From Rhodospirillales bacterium (lineage in GTDB: Bacteria > Pseudomonadota > Alphaproteobacteria > ATCC43930 > CGMCC-115725): DNA of 64,000 nt. The stretch covers positions 1-64,000 of the forward strand of contig CANJCB010000002.1 in NCBI GenBank assembly GCA_947473305.1. Reading direction: 5' to 3'. Positions 31,504 through 40,864 of the stretch are shown piece after piece. The first letter of the stretch is position 1; each line of letters starts with the position of its first letter. A model generated the notes under the pieces. The model saw only the letters and a list, made by a program, of their open reading frames with translations. It was not told the origin of the DNA and did no database searches. The position numbers and the translations under genes are program-made.

Positions 31504-32379
31504 TTATCCCTTCAGAATTTTCACCATGGTGCTGCCGAGCGAGGCCGGCGATTCGGCGATCGCGATGCCCGCGCTCTTCATGGCTTCGAACTTGTCGGCA
31601 GCCGTGCCGGTTCCGCCGGAAATGATGGCGCCCGCATGACCCATCCGCCGGCCGGGAGGTGCCGTGACCCCGGCGATGAAGCCCACCATCGGCTTCTTCA
31701 CCTTGTTCGATTTCACGAAGTCGGCCGCCTCTTCTTCCGCCGAGCCGCCGATCTCACCGATCATGATGATCGAATGGGTGTCGTCGTCCCGCAGGAACAT
31801 GTCGAGGCAGTCGATGAAATTGGTCCCATTGACCGGATCGCCGCCGATGCCGATGCAGGTGGATTGCCCCAAGCCTGCCGCACTGGTCTGGGCCACCGCC
31901 TCATAGGTCAAGGTGCCGGAGCGCGACACGATTCCCACATGGCCCTTCTGGTGGATATGGCCCGGCATGATGCCGATCTTGCAGGCGTCGGGGGTGATGA
32001 CGCCGGGGCAATTGGGGCCGATGAGCCGGCTTTTGGAGCCCGCGAGCGCCCGCTTCACCCGCACCATGTCCAGCACCGGAATGCCCTCGGTGATGCAGAC
32101 GATCAGCGGCACTTCCGCGTCGATTGCTTCCAGGATCGCATCGGCCGCGAAGGGCGGCGGCACATAGATGACCGAGGCATCGACCCCGGTCTTGGCAACC
32201 GCTTCCGCCACCGTGTCGTAGACCGGCAGGTCGAGATGGGTGGTGCCGCCCTTACCGGGCGTCACGCCGCCGACCATCTTGGTGCCATAGGCGATCGCCT
32301 GCTCGGAATGGAAGGTGCCTTGAGCGCCGGTGAAACCCTGGCAGATGACTCGCGTATTCTTATTGACCAGGACCGACAT
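31504..32379 (-). CDS. sucD: Succinyl-CoA ligase, alpha subunit
   Basis: A 291-residue alpha subunit of the TCA-cycle enzyme that converts succinyl-CoA to succinate with formation of a nucleoside triphosphate. It has the CoA-binding fold ([19 protein letters not shown]), [11 protein letters not shown] and the phosphohistidine loop [17 protein letters not shown]. It starts directly after the sucC stop, so the two subunits are coupled. The window carries no other TCA operon genes next to it. Confidence 0.97.
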   Translation of the reverse strand: MSVLVNKNTRVICQGFTGAQGTFHSEQAIAYGTKMVGGVTPGKGGTTHLDLPVYDTVAEAVAKTGVDASVIYVPPPFAADAILEAIDAEVPLIVCITEGIPVLDMVRVKRALAGSKSRLIGPNCPGVITPDACKIGIMPGHIHQKGHVGIVSRSGTLTYEAVAQTSAAGLGQSTCIGIGGDPVNGTNFIDCLDMFLRDDDTHSIIMIGEIGGSAEEEAADFVKSNKVKKPMVGFIAGVTAPPGRRMGHAGAIISGGTGTAADKFEAMKSAGIAIAESPASLGSTMVKILKG

Positions 32380-33576
32380 CTAAGCGGCCTCCTTCACTGC
32401 CTTGACGATTTTTTCCGCCGCATCCGCGAGATTGTCGGCGGACAGGATGGGCAGCCCGGACTCGGCCATGATCTTCTTGCCGAGCTTCACATTGGTGCCT
32501 TCCAGCCGCACCACCAGCGGCACATGGAGGCTGACCTCCCGCGCCGCCGCGACGATGCCCTCGGCGATCACGTCGCAGCGCATGATCCCGCCGAAGATAT
32601 TGACCAGGATGCCCTCCACATTGGGATCGCTCATGATGAGCTTGAAGGCCGTGGTCACCCGCTCCTTGGTCGCCCCGCCGCCGACATCGAGGAAATTGGC
32701 CGGCGCGCTGCCATAGAGCTTGATGATGTCCATGGTCGCCATGGCAAGGCCCGCGCCGTTCACCATGCAGCCGATATTGCCGTCGAGCTTCACATAGTTG
32801 AGCGCATGCTTGGCAGCCTCGACCTCGGTCGGGTCTTCTTCCGCCTCGTCGCGCATCTCCTCGACGTCCTTGTGGCGGAAGAGCGCGTTGTCGTCGAAGT
32901 TCATCTTGGCGTCGAGCGCCAGCACATCGCCGGCACTCGTCACGACCAGGGGATTGATTTCGACCACCGAGGCGTCGAGCGCGATGAAAGCCTCATACAT
33001 CGCCAGCATGAACTTGGTCGCCGTGCCGATCTGCTTGCCTTCCAGGCCGAGACCGAAGGCGATGCGGCGGGCGTGGAAGCCCTGCATGCCGGTGGCGGGG
33101 TCGATCGCGACCCGAAGGATCTTCTCGGGATGGCTATGCGCCACCTCCTCGATCTCCATGCCGCCTTCCGTCGAGGCCATGACCGTGACCCGCGAGGTTG
33201 CCCGGTCGATCAGCAGGCTGAGATAAAGCTCCCGCTTGATATCGCAGCCTTCCTCGATATAGAGCCGCTTCACCGCGCGGCCGGCCGGACCGGTCTGCTT
33301 GGTGACGAGGACATGGCCCAGCATCTCCTTGGCATTGGAAGCGACGTCGTCGAGCGACTTCACCACCCGCACGCCGCCCTTGCCCTCGGGCTTGTCCTGG
33401 AAACGGCCCGCGCCGCGCCCGCCCGCGTGGATCTGGGATTTGACGACCCAGAGGGATCCGCCCAGCTCGCGCGCCACGGCGGCGGCTTCTTCGGGGGTAT
33501 AGGCGACGCCGCCGCGCGGGACCGCGACGCCGAATTTCTTCAACAGGCTCTTGGCCTGATATTCATGGATGTTCAT
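32380..33576 (-). CDS. sucC: Succinyl-CoA ligase, beta subunit
   Basis: A 398-residue ATP-grasp subunit of succinyl-CoA synthetase. It opens [17 protein letters not shown], followed by [21 protein letters not shown] and [16 protein letters not shown], all standard for SucC. It pairs with SucD to phosphorylate ADP or GDP. It is the first gene of the sucC-sucD-SIMPL-ACT cluster. The 230 bp between it and homospermidine synthase form a divergent promoter region. Confidence 0.97.
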   Translation of the reverse strand: MNIHEYQAKSLLKKFGVAVPRGGVAYTPEEAAAVARELGGSLWVVKSQIHAGGRGAGRFQDKPEGKGGVRVVKSLDDVASNAKEMLGHVLVTKQTGPAGRAVKRLYIEEGCDIKRELYLSLLIDRATSRVTVMASTEGGMEIEEVAHSHPEKILRVAIDPATGMQGFHARRIAFGLGLEGKQIGTATKFMLAMYEAFIALDASVVEINPLVVTSAGDVLALDAKMNFDDNALFRHKDVEEMRDEAEEDPTEVEAAKHALNYVKLDGNIGCMVNGAGLAMATMDIIKLYGSAPANFLDVGGGATKERVTTAFKLIMSDPNVEGILVNIFGGIMRCDVIAEGIVAAAREVSLHVPLVVRLEGTNVKLGKKIMAESGLPILSADNLADAAEKIVKAVKEAA

Positions 33577-33700
33577 TGCGAACGGCTCGCCTCATGGGTG
33601 CCTTGGGATTGCGGCGCGGATCATAGAGATATTCGCGCCAGGTCTCCACCATCCATCGCCATAACGCGGAGGAAGTTTTCGGCGTTTTTACAGAGCGTTC

Positions 33701-33729
33701 TTGACAAGAGAGCGGACGGACCCTTAGGC
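33701..33729 (+). promoter_or_regulatory. Promoter of homospermidine synthase
   Basis: TTGACA (33701-33706), a 17-bp spacer and the weak -10 TTAGGC (33724-33729). This places transcription start near 33736, about 70 bases before the gene. Confidence 0.5.
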
Positions 33730-33806
33730 CTAGCGACACCTTGGACCTCGGCTTCCCGCTGGCGGGACGGGGAACTCCTTAACAACAACTCGGGTCTGAA
33801 GGCGCG

Positions 33807-35222
33807 ATGTCCGCAGCGTATAAGCATGTCAAGTTCGAAGGCCGGTTGGTCATGGTGGGTTTCGGCGCCATCGGTCAGGGCGTTTTGCCGCTTCTGCTGC
33901 GTCACATCGACATTCCCCGGGACCGGATCACCATCATCACCGCCGAGGAACGCGGCCATCAGGAAGCGGCCGAGCTGGGCGTGAAATTCGTGCTCGATCC
34001 CTTGACCCGCGAGAACATGAAGGGCGTGCTCGACCAGTATCTGACGGCGGGGGATTTCCTCCTCAACCTGTCGATCGACGTCGGCAGCGTGGACCTGATC
34101 CGCTACTGCGGCCCGCGCGGAATCCTCTACCTCGACACCTGCATCGAGCCCTGGGCCGGCGGCTATACCGACGCGTCGATATCGCCCGCGCTGCGGTCGA
34201 ACTATGCGCTGCGGGAAGCCGCGCTGGCACTCCGCGAGGGGCATGGGCCGACGACGGCCGTCCTGACCCATGGGGCCAATCCGGGCCTCGTCTCCCATTT
34301 CGTCAAGCAGGCCCTGCTCGATATCGCCCGCGATACCGGCTCGCCAGCCGCCCCCCCCACCGACCGCGAAGGCTGGGCGGCGCTGGCCCAGCGGCTCGGG
34401 GTCAAAACGATCCATATCGCCGAGCGCGACACCCAGGTTTCCGAAACCCCGAAACGGCGCGGGGAATTCGTGAATACCTGGTCGGTCGACGGTTTCATCG
34501 GCGAGGGCATGCAGCCCACGGAACTCGGCTGGGGCACCCACGAGCGGCATTGGCCGGTCGATGGCAAGCACCACGATTACGGCTGCCGGGCCGCGATCTA
34601 TCTCGACCGGCCGGGCGCTTCGACCCGGGTGCGCACCTGGGCGCCCCATGAGGGTCCCTTCCTGGGTTTCCTGATCACCCATGGCGAATCGATCTCGATC
34701 GCCGATCACCTGACCGTGCAGGAGAACGGCAAGGCGGTCTACCGCCCGACCGTCCATTACGCCTATCACCCCTGCGACGACGCCATCCTGTCGCTCCACG
34801 AGCTGGCCGGAAAAAATTGGGCGCCGCAGAAGCACAAGCGGCTGCTCATGGGCGAAATCAGCAAGGGCATCGACGAGCTGGGCGTGCTGCTGATGGGGCA
34901 TGCCAAGGGCATCTATTGGTACGGCACGCATCTCTCGGTCGGAGATGCGCGGTCGCTGGCCCCTTACAACAACGCCACCAGCCTCCAGGTGACTTCCTCG
35001 GTCATGGCGGCGGTGATCTGGGCGATGGAAAATCCCAAGGTGGGCATCGTCGAGCCCGACGATCTCAATTACCAGCGGATCATCGAGCTTGCGCTACCCT
35101 ATCTCGGCGAAGTCGGCGGGACCTACGGGGATTGGACCCCGATCCAGGGTCGCGGCGAGCTTTACGACGAGGATATCGACCGCGACGACCCCTGGCAGTT
35201 CAAGAACTTCCGAGTCGTTTAG
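33807..35222 (+). CDS. hss: Homospermidine synthase
   Basis: A 471-residue NAD-dependent enzyme that makes sym-homospermidine from putrescine, the characteristic polyamine of many alphaproteobacteria. The Rossmann motif VMVGFGAIGQGVLPLLLRH opens the protein. The conserved YLDTCIEPWAGGY, THGANPGLVSHFVKQAL and MGHAKGIYWYGTHLS blocks match the bacterial HSS family at full length. The last 23 bp overlap the convergent Rieske gene. It appears to be a single-gene unit driven by its own promoter. Confidence 0.95.
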   Translation: MSAAYKHVKFEGRLVMVGFGAIGQGVLPLLLRHIDIPRDRITIITAEERGHQEAAELGVKFVLDPLTRENMKGVLDQYLTAGDFLLNLSIDVGSVDLIRYCGPRGILYLDTCIEPWAGGYTDASISPALRSNYALREAALALREGHGPTTAVLTHGANPGLVSHFVKQALLDIARDTGSPAAPPTDREGWAALAQRLGVKTIHIAERDTQVSETPKRRGEFVNTWSVDGFIGEGMQPTELGWGTHERHWPVDGKHHDYGCRAAIYLDRPGASTRVRTWAPHEGPFLGFLITHGESISIADHLTVQENGKAVYRPTVHYAYHPCDDAILSLHELAGKNWAPQKHKRLLMGEISKGIDELGVLLMGHAKGIYWYGTHLSVGDARSLAPYNNATSLQVTSSVMAAVIWAMENPKVGIVEPDDLNYQRIIELALPYLGEVGGTYGDWTPIQGRGELYDEDIDRDDPWQFKNFRVV

Positions 35223-35604
35223 CGACCCTCGCCAGTCGTTCCTGCCGTTCCTTCTCCAGTTCCTCGTCGGTCGGCGCTTCCGTGAGATAGACGTCGCCGT
35301 CGCGGACCTCGATGGTCATCGGCCAGAGCTTGTCCCCGACGCAGGGACCGGAGACGCAGACCCCATCCTCGACCTGGAACAGCGCCGCATGGGTGGCGCA
35401 TTGAAGCCATTTGCCCGAGGCGTCGAAGAACTGGTCCGGACGCCAGTCGAGCGGCGTGCCCGCATGGGGGCAGACATTCTCATATGCCAAGAGCGTCTCG
35501 CCCCGCTTGATGACGATGGCGGCCCGCTGGCTGATCCCCCGGCCCCATTCGAAGCCGCGGGCGGCCCCTTCCGCGATCTCGTCGAGCGCACAGATCCGTC
35601 GCAT
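35200..35604 (-). CDS. Rieske [2Fe-2S] protein
   Basis: A 134-residue soluble Rieske ferredoxin-type protein. Cluster ligands are C45 and H47 in VCPHAGTPLDW, and C69 and H72 in QCATHAALF. The C-terminus is a charged helix. It could transfer electrons to an oxygenase or reductase that is not encoded nearby. ATG 35604 overlaps the EVE-gene stop (TGATG), which fixes the start; an open frame to 35643 is unsupported. It runs 23 bp into the end of the homospermidine synthase gene on the other strand. Confidence 0.9.
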   Translation of the reverse strand: MRRICALDEIAEGAARGFEWGRGISQRAAIVIKRGETLLAYENVCPHAGTPLDWRPDQFFDASGKWLQCATHAALFQVEDGVCVSGPCVGDKLWPMTIEVRDGDVYLTEAPTDEELEKERQERLARVAKRLGSS

Positions 35605-36017
35605 CAGTCCTTCACTCCGCCCATCTTGCAGAGAAGCTTCCATTCCGGCTCGCCCACCGGCACCACGGAAAGACGCGACTGGCGAACGAGCGCCAGGTTC
35701 GCGAGCTTCGGTTCGGCCTTGATCTCGGCCAGCGAGACCGGATTGGGCACGGGCTTCACCGGCGCCACGTCCACCATGCCGAAGCGGCCGCTCTCGTCGG
35801 TATGGTCGGGGTAATATTCCTTCACGATCTCGACGATTCCGACGATGTTGAGCCCATCGTTGGAATGATAGAAGAAAGCGTGCTCGCCCACCTTCATGGC
35901 CTTCAGGTTATTAGACGCCTGATAGTTGCGGACCCCGTCCCAGAAGGTCCGGCCGTCCTTGACCATCTGCTCCCAGGAATATTTGAAGGGCTCCGATTTC
36001 ACGAGCCAATGTGCCAT
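35604..36017 (-). CDS. EVE domain protein
   Basis: A 137-residue EVE-domain protein (MAHWLVKSEPFKYSWEQM, WDGVRNYQASNNLKAMK, AFFYHSND). EVE domains are PUA-like and bind modified bases in DNA or RNA. The start at 36017 has GGGAG at good spacing; an ATG two codons upstream touches that sequence and is less likely. It is translationally coupled to the Rieske gene downstream. No restriction or modification gene is near. Confidence 0.9.
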   Translation of the reverse strand: MAHWLVKSEPFKYSWEQMVKDGRTFWDGVRNYQASNNLKAMKVGEHAFFYHSNDGLNIVGIVEIVKEYYPDHTDESGRFGMVDVAPVKPVPNPVSLAEIKAEPKLANLALVRQSRLSVVPVGEPEWKLLCKMGGVKD

Positions 36018-36068
36018 TCGCATCTCCCGATCCCAAGGCTCAAGACCCTACAAGAAGCATCGGTCCCG

Positions 36069-36836
36069 TCAAGCTTGGGCGATCAGGAAAAGCCGCCGGA
36101 AAGGGAAAAGCGTCCGCCCGTCGGGGCGTTTGGGATAGGCCTCACGCAGCTGCGCTGCGAGCCGGTCGCTGAAAGCCTCGCCTTCGCCAGGTTCGAGCGC
36201 GTCGAGCAGCGGCCGCAGCGCCGTGCCGCGGATCCAGTTGAGGGCCGCGTCGTCGCCCTGGAGAAGGTGCAAATATTCCGTCTCCCAGAGGTCGATGCCG
36301 CCCTTGGCGACGCCTGAGAGGAGATCGTAGTAGAAGGCGGGCGGCTGGGTCGGCTCCTCGCGCAGGATGGGCAGGAGCCGGCTCGCCCAGACCTTCTCCC
36401 GCGCCATTTCCGCCATGAGCGTATGAGAGGGCGCGCCGTGGTTGCGTGGCATCTGGACCGCCAGTACTCCGCCCGGCGTCAACTGCCGCAGCAGATGCGG
36501 GAAGAGCCGCTCATGGCCGTTGAGCCAGTGAAGCGTCGCATTGGAGAAGATGAGCGCCAGGGGCTCCGGCGCGGACCAGGTCGCGATATCCGCCCGCATC
36601 CATTGGACGGACGAGGGCTCGACCGAGGCCTTGGCCAGCATTTCCGCCGAACTGTCGATGGCGGTGAGGGACCGTTCCGGCCAGCGGGCGGCGATTGCCC
36701 GGGCATGGGCCCCCGTGCCGCAGCCAAGCTCGCAGATCGGGCCCGGCGGCAATTCACCCACCCGGGCCAGGAGATCGAAGCCCGGCCGAAGCCGTTCGTC
36801 GCCGAATTTCAGATATTGGGCGGGATTCCAGGCCAT
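36069..36836 (-). CDS. tam: Trans-aconitate 2-methyltransferase-like SAM enzyme
   Basis: A 255-residue class I methyltransferase resembling Escherichia coli Tam: it opens WNPAQYLKFGDERLRPGFDLLARV, then has the SAM motif CELGCGTGAHARAIAARWP, and continues with IFSNATLHWLNGHERLFPHL and FYYDLLSG. Tam methylates trans-aconitate, a by-product that inhibits aconitase. Substrate identity rests on similarity only. It lies 51 bp upstream of the EVE gene in the same direction. Confidence 0.85.
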   Translation of the reverse strand: MAWNPAQYLKFGDERLRPGFDLLARVGELPPGPICELGCGTGAHARAIAARWPERSLTAIDSSAEMLAKASVEPSSVQWMRADIATWSAPEPLALIFSNATLHWLNGHERLFPHLLRQLTPGGVLAVQMPRNHGAPSHTLMAEMAREKVWASRLLPILREEPTQPPAFYYDLLSGVAKGGIDLWETEYLHLLQGDDAALNWIRGTALRPLLDALEPGEGEAFSDRLAAQLREAYPKRPDGRTLFPFRRLFLIAQA

Positions 36837-37003
36837 TCGCAGGTACTCCCCAGGAAAATCGCATGAAGTATGGCCGAAAACCTGACTTTCGACTCAGACG
36901 TTTTCCTGCAATAGTTTTCGGTACAAACTGCCTCTGGTGGAGCGGCACTCGCGCCGCCACATCAAGCACCTTGAGCGGTAAACGCTCGCGAATGGAGGAA
37001 TGA

Positions 37004-37642
37004 ATGTCTCTCAAGCTTGGCGATATCGCCCCGGATTTCACCCAGGAGTCCACCGAAGGCCCGATCCATCTGCACCAATGGGCCGGCAATTCCTGGGTCG
37101 TGCTTTTCTCGCATCCCAAAGATTTCACGCCCGTCTGCACGACCGAACTCGGCGCGGTCGCAAAGCTCAAGGGCGAGTTCGACAAGCGCCATGTGAAGGC
37201 CATCGGCCTCAGCGTCGATGCCCTCAAGGACCACAAGGCCTGGGTCGGCGACATCGAGGAGACGCAAGGGACCGCGATCAACTTCCCGCTGCTCGCCGAT
37301 AGCGACCGCAAGGTCTCGAACCTCTATGGCATGATCCACGAGAACGCCAACGACACCATGACCGTGCGTTCGGTCTTCGTGATCGACCCGAACAAGAAGG
37401 TTCGGCTGATGATCACCTATCCCGCCAGCACCGGCCGCAACTTCGACGAGATCCTGCGGGTGATCGATTCGCTGCAGCTGACCGACAACCACAAGGTTGC
37501 CACCCCGGTGAACTGGAAGCAGGGCGACGACGTGATCATCGTCCCGGCGCTCCAGGACCCCGAAGAGCTGAAGCAGCGCTTCCCCAAGGGCTTCAAGACC
37601 GTGAAGCCCTATCTGCGCATCACGCCGCAACCCGGCCGCTAA
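37004..37642 (+). CDS. 1-Cys peroxiredoxin (Prx6 type)
   Basis: A 212-residue thiol peroxidase that reduces hydrogen and organic peroxides. The peroxidatic Cys is C45 in DFTPVCTTEL. There is no conserved resolving Cys and the C-terminal domain is long (GWKQ-like NWKQGDDVIIVPALQDPEE), which places it in the Prx6/1-Cys class. GGAGG lies 6 bases before ATG 37004. A small inverted repeat GAGCG-GTAAA-CGCTC lies just upstream of the ribosome binding site. A palindromic repeat follows the stop. Confidence 0.93.
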   Translation: MSLKLGDIAPDFTQESTEGPIHLHQWAGNSWVVLFSHPKDFTPVCTTELGAVAKLKGEFDKRHVKAIGLSVDALKDHKAWVGDIEETQGTAINFPLLADSDRKVSNLYGMIHENANDTMTVRSVFVIDPNKKVRLMITYPASTGRNFDEILRVIDSLQLTDNHKVATPVNWKQGDDVIIVPALQDPEELKQRFPKGFKTVKPYLRITPQPGR

Positions 37643-37657
37643 TCCGGTTTTATTGCC

Positions 37658-37732
37658 GTCATCGTGAGCCAAAGGCGAAGCGATCCAGCCTGTCACCACA
37701 TCCTGAATCGCTTCGCTCACGCTCGCGATGAC
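37658..37732. repeat. Palindromic intergenic repeat (REP-like)
   Basis: GTCATCGTGAGC...GGCGAAGCGATCC (left arm) and GAATCGCTTCGCTCAC...GCGATGAC (right arm) form a long imperfect inverted repeat of about 75 bp between convergent genes. This arrangement is typical of dispersed REP-like elements of alphaproteobacteria. The right arm extends into thpR and provides its last codons and stop. It may also terminate both transcripts. Confidence 0.6.
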
Positions 37733-38262
37733 AACCCGTACTCCAGCGGATAATCAGCCTGATCCTCATAGATCGAGCCGCTCTTGGTGAGATAGCTCGC
37801 GATCAGGCTGAAGTGGTCGACCAGGAGCGGCGGCTCGCGGAACAGCGCGTGTTCGGCCAGGAATTCGGCCAGCTTCGGCCCCGGATCCCGGTTGAAGCGC
37901 GCCAGGGTCACATGAGGCGCATAGCGCCGCGTCTCGGGCGGCAAGCCTAGCCGGACCAATACCGACTCGATCCTGTCCCTGAGTCGCACCAGCTCCGGCG
38001 TCTTCTCGACCCCGACCCAGAGCATATTCGCGCCGAAATGGCCCGTGCCCGCAAGCTGCAGCCCGAAGCGCGGTGCGCGGAGCTTCATCAAAGCTTCGTC
38101 GATATCGGCGGCCGTTCCCTCGTCGACCTCGCCGATGAAGCGCAGGGTGACGTGAAAATTTCCGGGATCGACCCAGCGCGCGCCCGGCACGCCCGAGCAG
38201 AGGAGCGAGAGACGCAGCTTCAACTCGGGCGGCAGCCCGATCCCGACAAACAATCGCAGCAT
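37717..38262 (-). CDS. thpR: RNA 2',3'-cyclic phosphodiesterase
   Basis: A 181-residue 2H-phosphoesterase. The two catalytic motifs are FHVTLRF (H37) and APHVTLARF (near residue 125). ThpR/LigT opens 2',3'-cyclic phosphates on RNA ends and can ligate tRNA halves in vitro. The C-terminus (YGLSSRA) is encoded by the right arm of the palindromic repeat, so the natural end may have been altered by that element. It follows the FIST gene by 3 bp. Confidence 0.9.
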   Translation of the reverse strand: MLRLFVGIGLPPELKLRLSLLCSGVPGARWVDPGNFHVTLRFIGEVDEGTAADIDEALMKLRAPRFGLQLAGTGHFGANMLWVGVEKTPELVRLRDRIESVLVRLGLPPETRRYAPHVTLARFNRDPGPKLAEFLAEHALFREPPLLVDHFSLIASYLTKSGSIYEDQADYPLEYGLSSRA

Positions 38263-38265
38263 GGG

Positions 38266-39384
38266 TCAGACGAAGAGGGCCAACACACCCGTATAGCCAT
38301 AGAGACGGTCGTGGGAAATCTCGCCGTTGCCGAAGAAGCCCACCAGGGGGAAATCTCCCAGAATCTCCCGGATCATCCCCAATTCTCCCGAATTCTCCCC
38401 GAAAATATTGGGTCCCCGGGCGACGCAGGTGAAATAGAGCCCCGCCTTGGGCGGCCCCCCTGCCCGGCGCTTCAGGTCGGTCAGCATCCGCTCCATGTCG
38501 ATGGTGGCGCTGCGCGGATCGCGGCGGCAGAACAGCACCGGATCGCCCGGCGCCAGATCGTCGGCGATCCGGACCCAACCGCGCTCCACATCGATCGAGA
38601 CGAGATTGCGGACCATATAGTCGCCGGTATCCGAGCCGCGCACCGGACGGCCGGCGAAGATCAGCCCCCCGATCTTGCGCAGGTCCCGCGACAGCAATTC
38701 ACCGATATCCTCCTTGAAGCAGTCGAGCGCCGGCCGGCCATCGAGCTCCATCAGCACGCCGTCGCGCGTCGAGGTCGCCCGCCGCACCGGCCCGATCGGC
38801 GAACAGCCCTGGGTCAGCCCCGTCACCATCTCGATCTGCGGCGCGAGCAGCACACCGGAGAGGCCGCCTTCGACGATCCCGCCCGCCACCTGCTTCAAGC
38901 CGCCTCGCGCAGAGGAAAGGCCGCCCATGAAGAAGAGCGAGGCTTCGCGGCTCAGGCTTTCGACCGTCTCGGGCAAACTGGGCTGGCGCGGATCGCCATG
39001 GACGATGCCGACCATCGGCTGGACGCGCTCCAGCCATTGGCCATTGGCCTCCGCGAGTTTCGTCGATGTAGTCACCTCCGGCCCGAAGATCCGGTAGCTG
39101 TCCTCGGGCAGCGCTACCACCAGGACGACGAGCGCCGGCTCGTCGTAATATTCCTGGCCCGTGGCGCAGACCCCGAGCGCCACGCTGCCGACCCAATCGG
39201 CGACGCCCGAGCCCTCGCGCAGCACGTCGAGGATGCGCGGCAGTTCGGTCGCCAGGGGCTCCGTCGCATAGACGAAGCCAAGATTCGCCCCCGCCGGGAG
39301 CGGACTGAGTTGGGCGAGGCAGGCGTCCGCCGCCGCCTTCCAGTCGGAGCCGCGCACCTGGGCGGCGCGAAAAGCGGGCTCCAT
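38266..39384 (-). CDS. FIST domain sensory protein
   Basis: A 372-residue protein with FIST-N (about residues 20-210; GFVYATEPLATELPRIL, GSVALGVCATGQEYYDEPA) and FIST-C (about 215-355; GGLIFAGRPVRGSDTGDYMVRN, GLYFTCVARGPNIFGENSGE). FIST domains bind small ligands and occur in signalling proteins; this one has no output domain. ATG 39384 overlaps the arylesterase stop (TGATG). Function is not predictable beyond ligand sensing. Confidence 0.88.
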   Translation of the reverse strand: MEPAFRAAQVRGSDWKAAADACLAQLSPLPAGANLGFVYATEPLATELPRILDVLREGSGVADWVGSVALGVCATGQEYYDEPALVVLVVALPEDSYRIFGPEVTTSTKLAEANGQWLERVQPMVGIVHGDPRQPSLPETVESLSREASLFFMGGLSSARGGLKQVAGGIVEGGLSGVLLAPQIEMVTGLTQGCSPIGPVRRATSTRDGVLMELDGRPALDCFKEDIGELLSRDLRKIGGLIFAGRPVRGSDTGDYMVRNLVSIDVERGWVRIADDLAPGDPVLFCRRDPRSATIDMERMLTDLKRRAGGPPKAGLYFTCVARGPNIFGENSGELGMIREILGDFPLVGFFGNGEISHDRLYGYTGVLALFV

Positions 39385-40133
39385 CAGCCTTGCTCCTTCT
39401 GGCCGGCAACGAGCCGTTCCACATAGGGCGCGATCCGATCAACGATGACCGCCACGCCCTTGGGGTTGGGATGCAGCATGTCCGGCTGATTGAGTTCCGG
39501 GGCCATGGCGACCCCCTCCAGGAAGAAGGGATAGAGCGGCATGCCGTATTTATCCGCGAGCTTCGGAAAGATCGCCGCGAAATCCCGCTGGTAGTCCTTG
39601 CCCCAATTGGCCGGCGCCAGCATGCCCAGGATCAGGGTCGGGATCCCCTTGTCCTTCAATCGCGCCAGGATCTTGTCGAGATTGTCATAGGCGCTCTTGG
39701 GGTCGAGCCCGCGCAGCGAATCATTGGCGCCCAGTTCCACCAGCGCGAAATCGGGCTTGTCCGCCAGCGCCCAGTCGAGCCGCGCCAGTCCGCCGGCCGT
39801 GGTATCGCCGGAAACCCCTGCGTTGGTGATCGTCACATCAAGGCCCCGCTCCTTGAGCTTGCGCTGAAGCTGCGCCGGAAAGGCCTCATTGGCCGCCACG
39901 CCAAGACCCGCCGTGAGGCTGTCGCCCAGGGCCAGGATCCGCGGCACGGGGGTCGCGGCGGCCAGATCGGCAATTCCCGTGGCGAAAAAGCCCGCGATCA
40001 GGACAATCAATGCGTTGAAAAGCCGGCGGGCGGGTCCATATCCGGAGCGTCCCTCCCGGCCGCGCGAGACGATCGGGGCCTCTCCCGCCAGCCGTCCCCT
40101 GTCTTTCCAATCCGTAGCAGCATGAGGAAGCAT
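39384..40133 (-). CDS. SGNH/GDSL arylesterase (TesA-like)
   Basis: A 249-residue esterase or lysophospholipase of the TesA type. Block I is LALGDSLTAGLG with the nucleophile Ser; block III is ELGANDSLRGLDP; block V is DMLHPNPKG with Asp and His. An internal hydrophobic segment (ALIVLIAGFFATGIADLAAA) looks like a signal peptide, but the only standard start leaves a polar tail of about 40 residues before it. The start codon overlaps that of the divergent ABC gene by two bases. TesA next to YbbA/YbbP-type genes is a known arrangement. Confidence 0.87.
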   Translation of the reverse strand: MLPHAATDWKDRGRLAGEAPIVSRGREGRSGYGPARRLFNALIVLIAGFFATGIADLAAATPVPRILALGDSLTAGLGVAANEAFPAQLQRKLKERGLDVTITNAGVSGDTTAGGLARLDWALADKPDFALVELGANDSLRGLDPKSAYDNLDKILARLKDKGIPTLILGMLAPANWGKDYQRDFAAIFPKLADKYGMPLYPFFLEGVAMAPELNQPDMLHPNPKGVAVIVDRIAPYVERLVAGQKEQG

Positions 40134-40860
40134 GGCAAGCGTGCCCCGATCCGATGAGACGATGATCCGGCTCGACGATGTCCACCTAACACTGGCGAGC
40201 GCGGCAGGCGCCGTCAATGTGTTGCGCGGCGTCTCCCTGACCGTGAGTGCCGGCGAGACCGTGAGCGTTGTCGGCCCCTCCGGTTCCGGCAAATCGACCA
40301 TGATGATGCTGATCGGCGGTCTGGAAAGGCCGAGCCTCGGCCGCATCGTCATCGACGGCACCGATCTCTCGACCCTCGACGAAGACGGTCTCGCCCGCTT
40401 CCGCCGCCGGTCCGTCGGCATCGTCTTCCAGAATTTCCACTTGGTCCCGACCATGACCGCGCTGGAAAACGTGGCGATCCCCCTGGAACTCGCTGGCCGG
40501 CGCGACGCCTTCGAGGCAGCGGAGGTCGGGCTTGGCGCGGTCGGGCTCGATCATCGCCTGCTCCATTACCCCGGCCAGCTTTCCGGCGGCGAGCAGCAGC
40601 GCGTGGCCCTTGCCCGCGCCTTCGCCGCCAGCCCCAGGCTCCTCTTGGCTGACGAGCCCACCGGCAATCTCGATGGGGCGACAGGCCAATTGGTGATCGA
40701 CCTGCTCTTCAAGCTCCAGGCGGAACACGGCACAACGCTTCTTCTCATCACCCATGATGTGGGGCTGGCCGAGCGCTGCGGGCGGACGATCCGCATCAAG
40801 GACGGCCTCATCGCCCACGATGGCGTGACGGCCTCGCTCCCCATCACCGCGCAAGGCTGA
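40132..40860 (+). CDS. ABC transporter ATP-binding protein (YbbA/LolD-like)
   Basis: A 242-residue ATPase of the LolD/MacB family with Walker A VVGPSGSGKST (residues 47-57), FQNFHLVPTMTALENV, signature LSGGEQQR and Walker B LLLADEPTGNLDG. AGGAAG five bases upstream supports ATG 40132; the alternative 40162 has a weak site. The permease gene follows after 4 bp. YbbA-YbbP systems are thought to extract or move lipophilic molecules in the envelope, with the divergent arylesterase as probable partner. Confidence 0.92.
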   Translation: MASVPRSDETMIRLDDVHLTLASAAGAVNVLRGVSLTVSAGETVSVVGPSGSGKSTMMMLIGGLERPSLGRIVIDGTDLSTLDEDGLARFRRRSVGIVFQNFHLVPTMTALENVAIPLELAGRRDAFEAAEVGLGAVGLDHRLLHYPGQLSGGEQQRVALARAFAASPRLLLADEPTGNLDGATGQLVIDLLFKLQAEHGTTLLLITHDVGLAERCGRTIRIKDGLIAHDGVTASLPITAQG

Positions 40861-40864
40861 CCCG

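Noticed and set aside
31219-33984. A 921-codon plus-strand frame across sucCD and SIMPL
   Set aside because: Antisense shadow of three well-recognised genes, with a His/Asp/Arg-rich unnatural composition.
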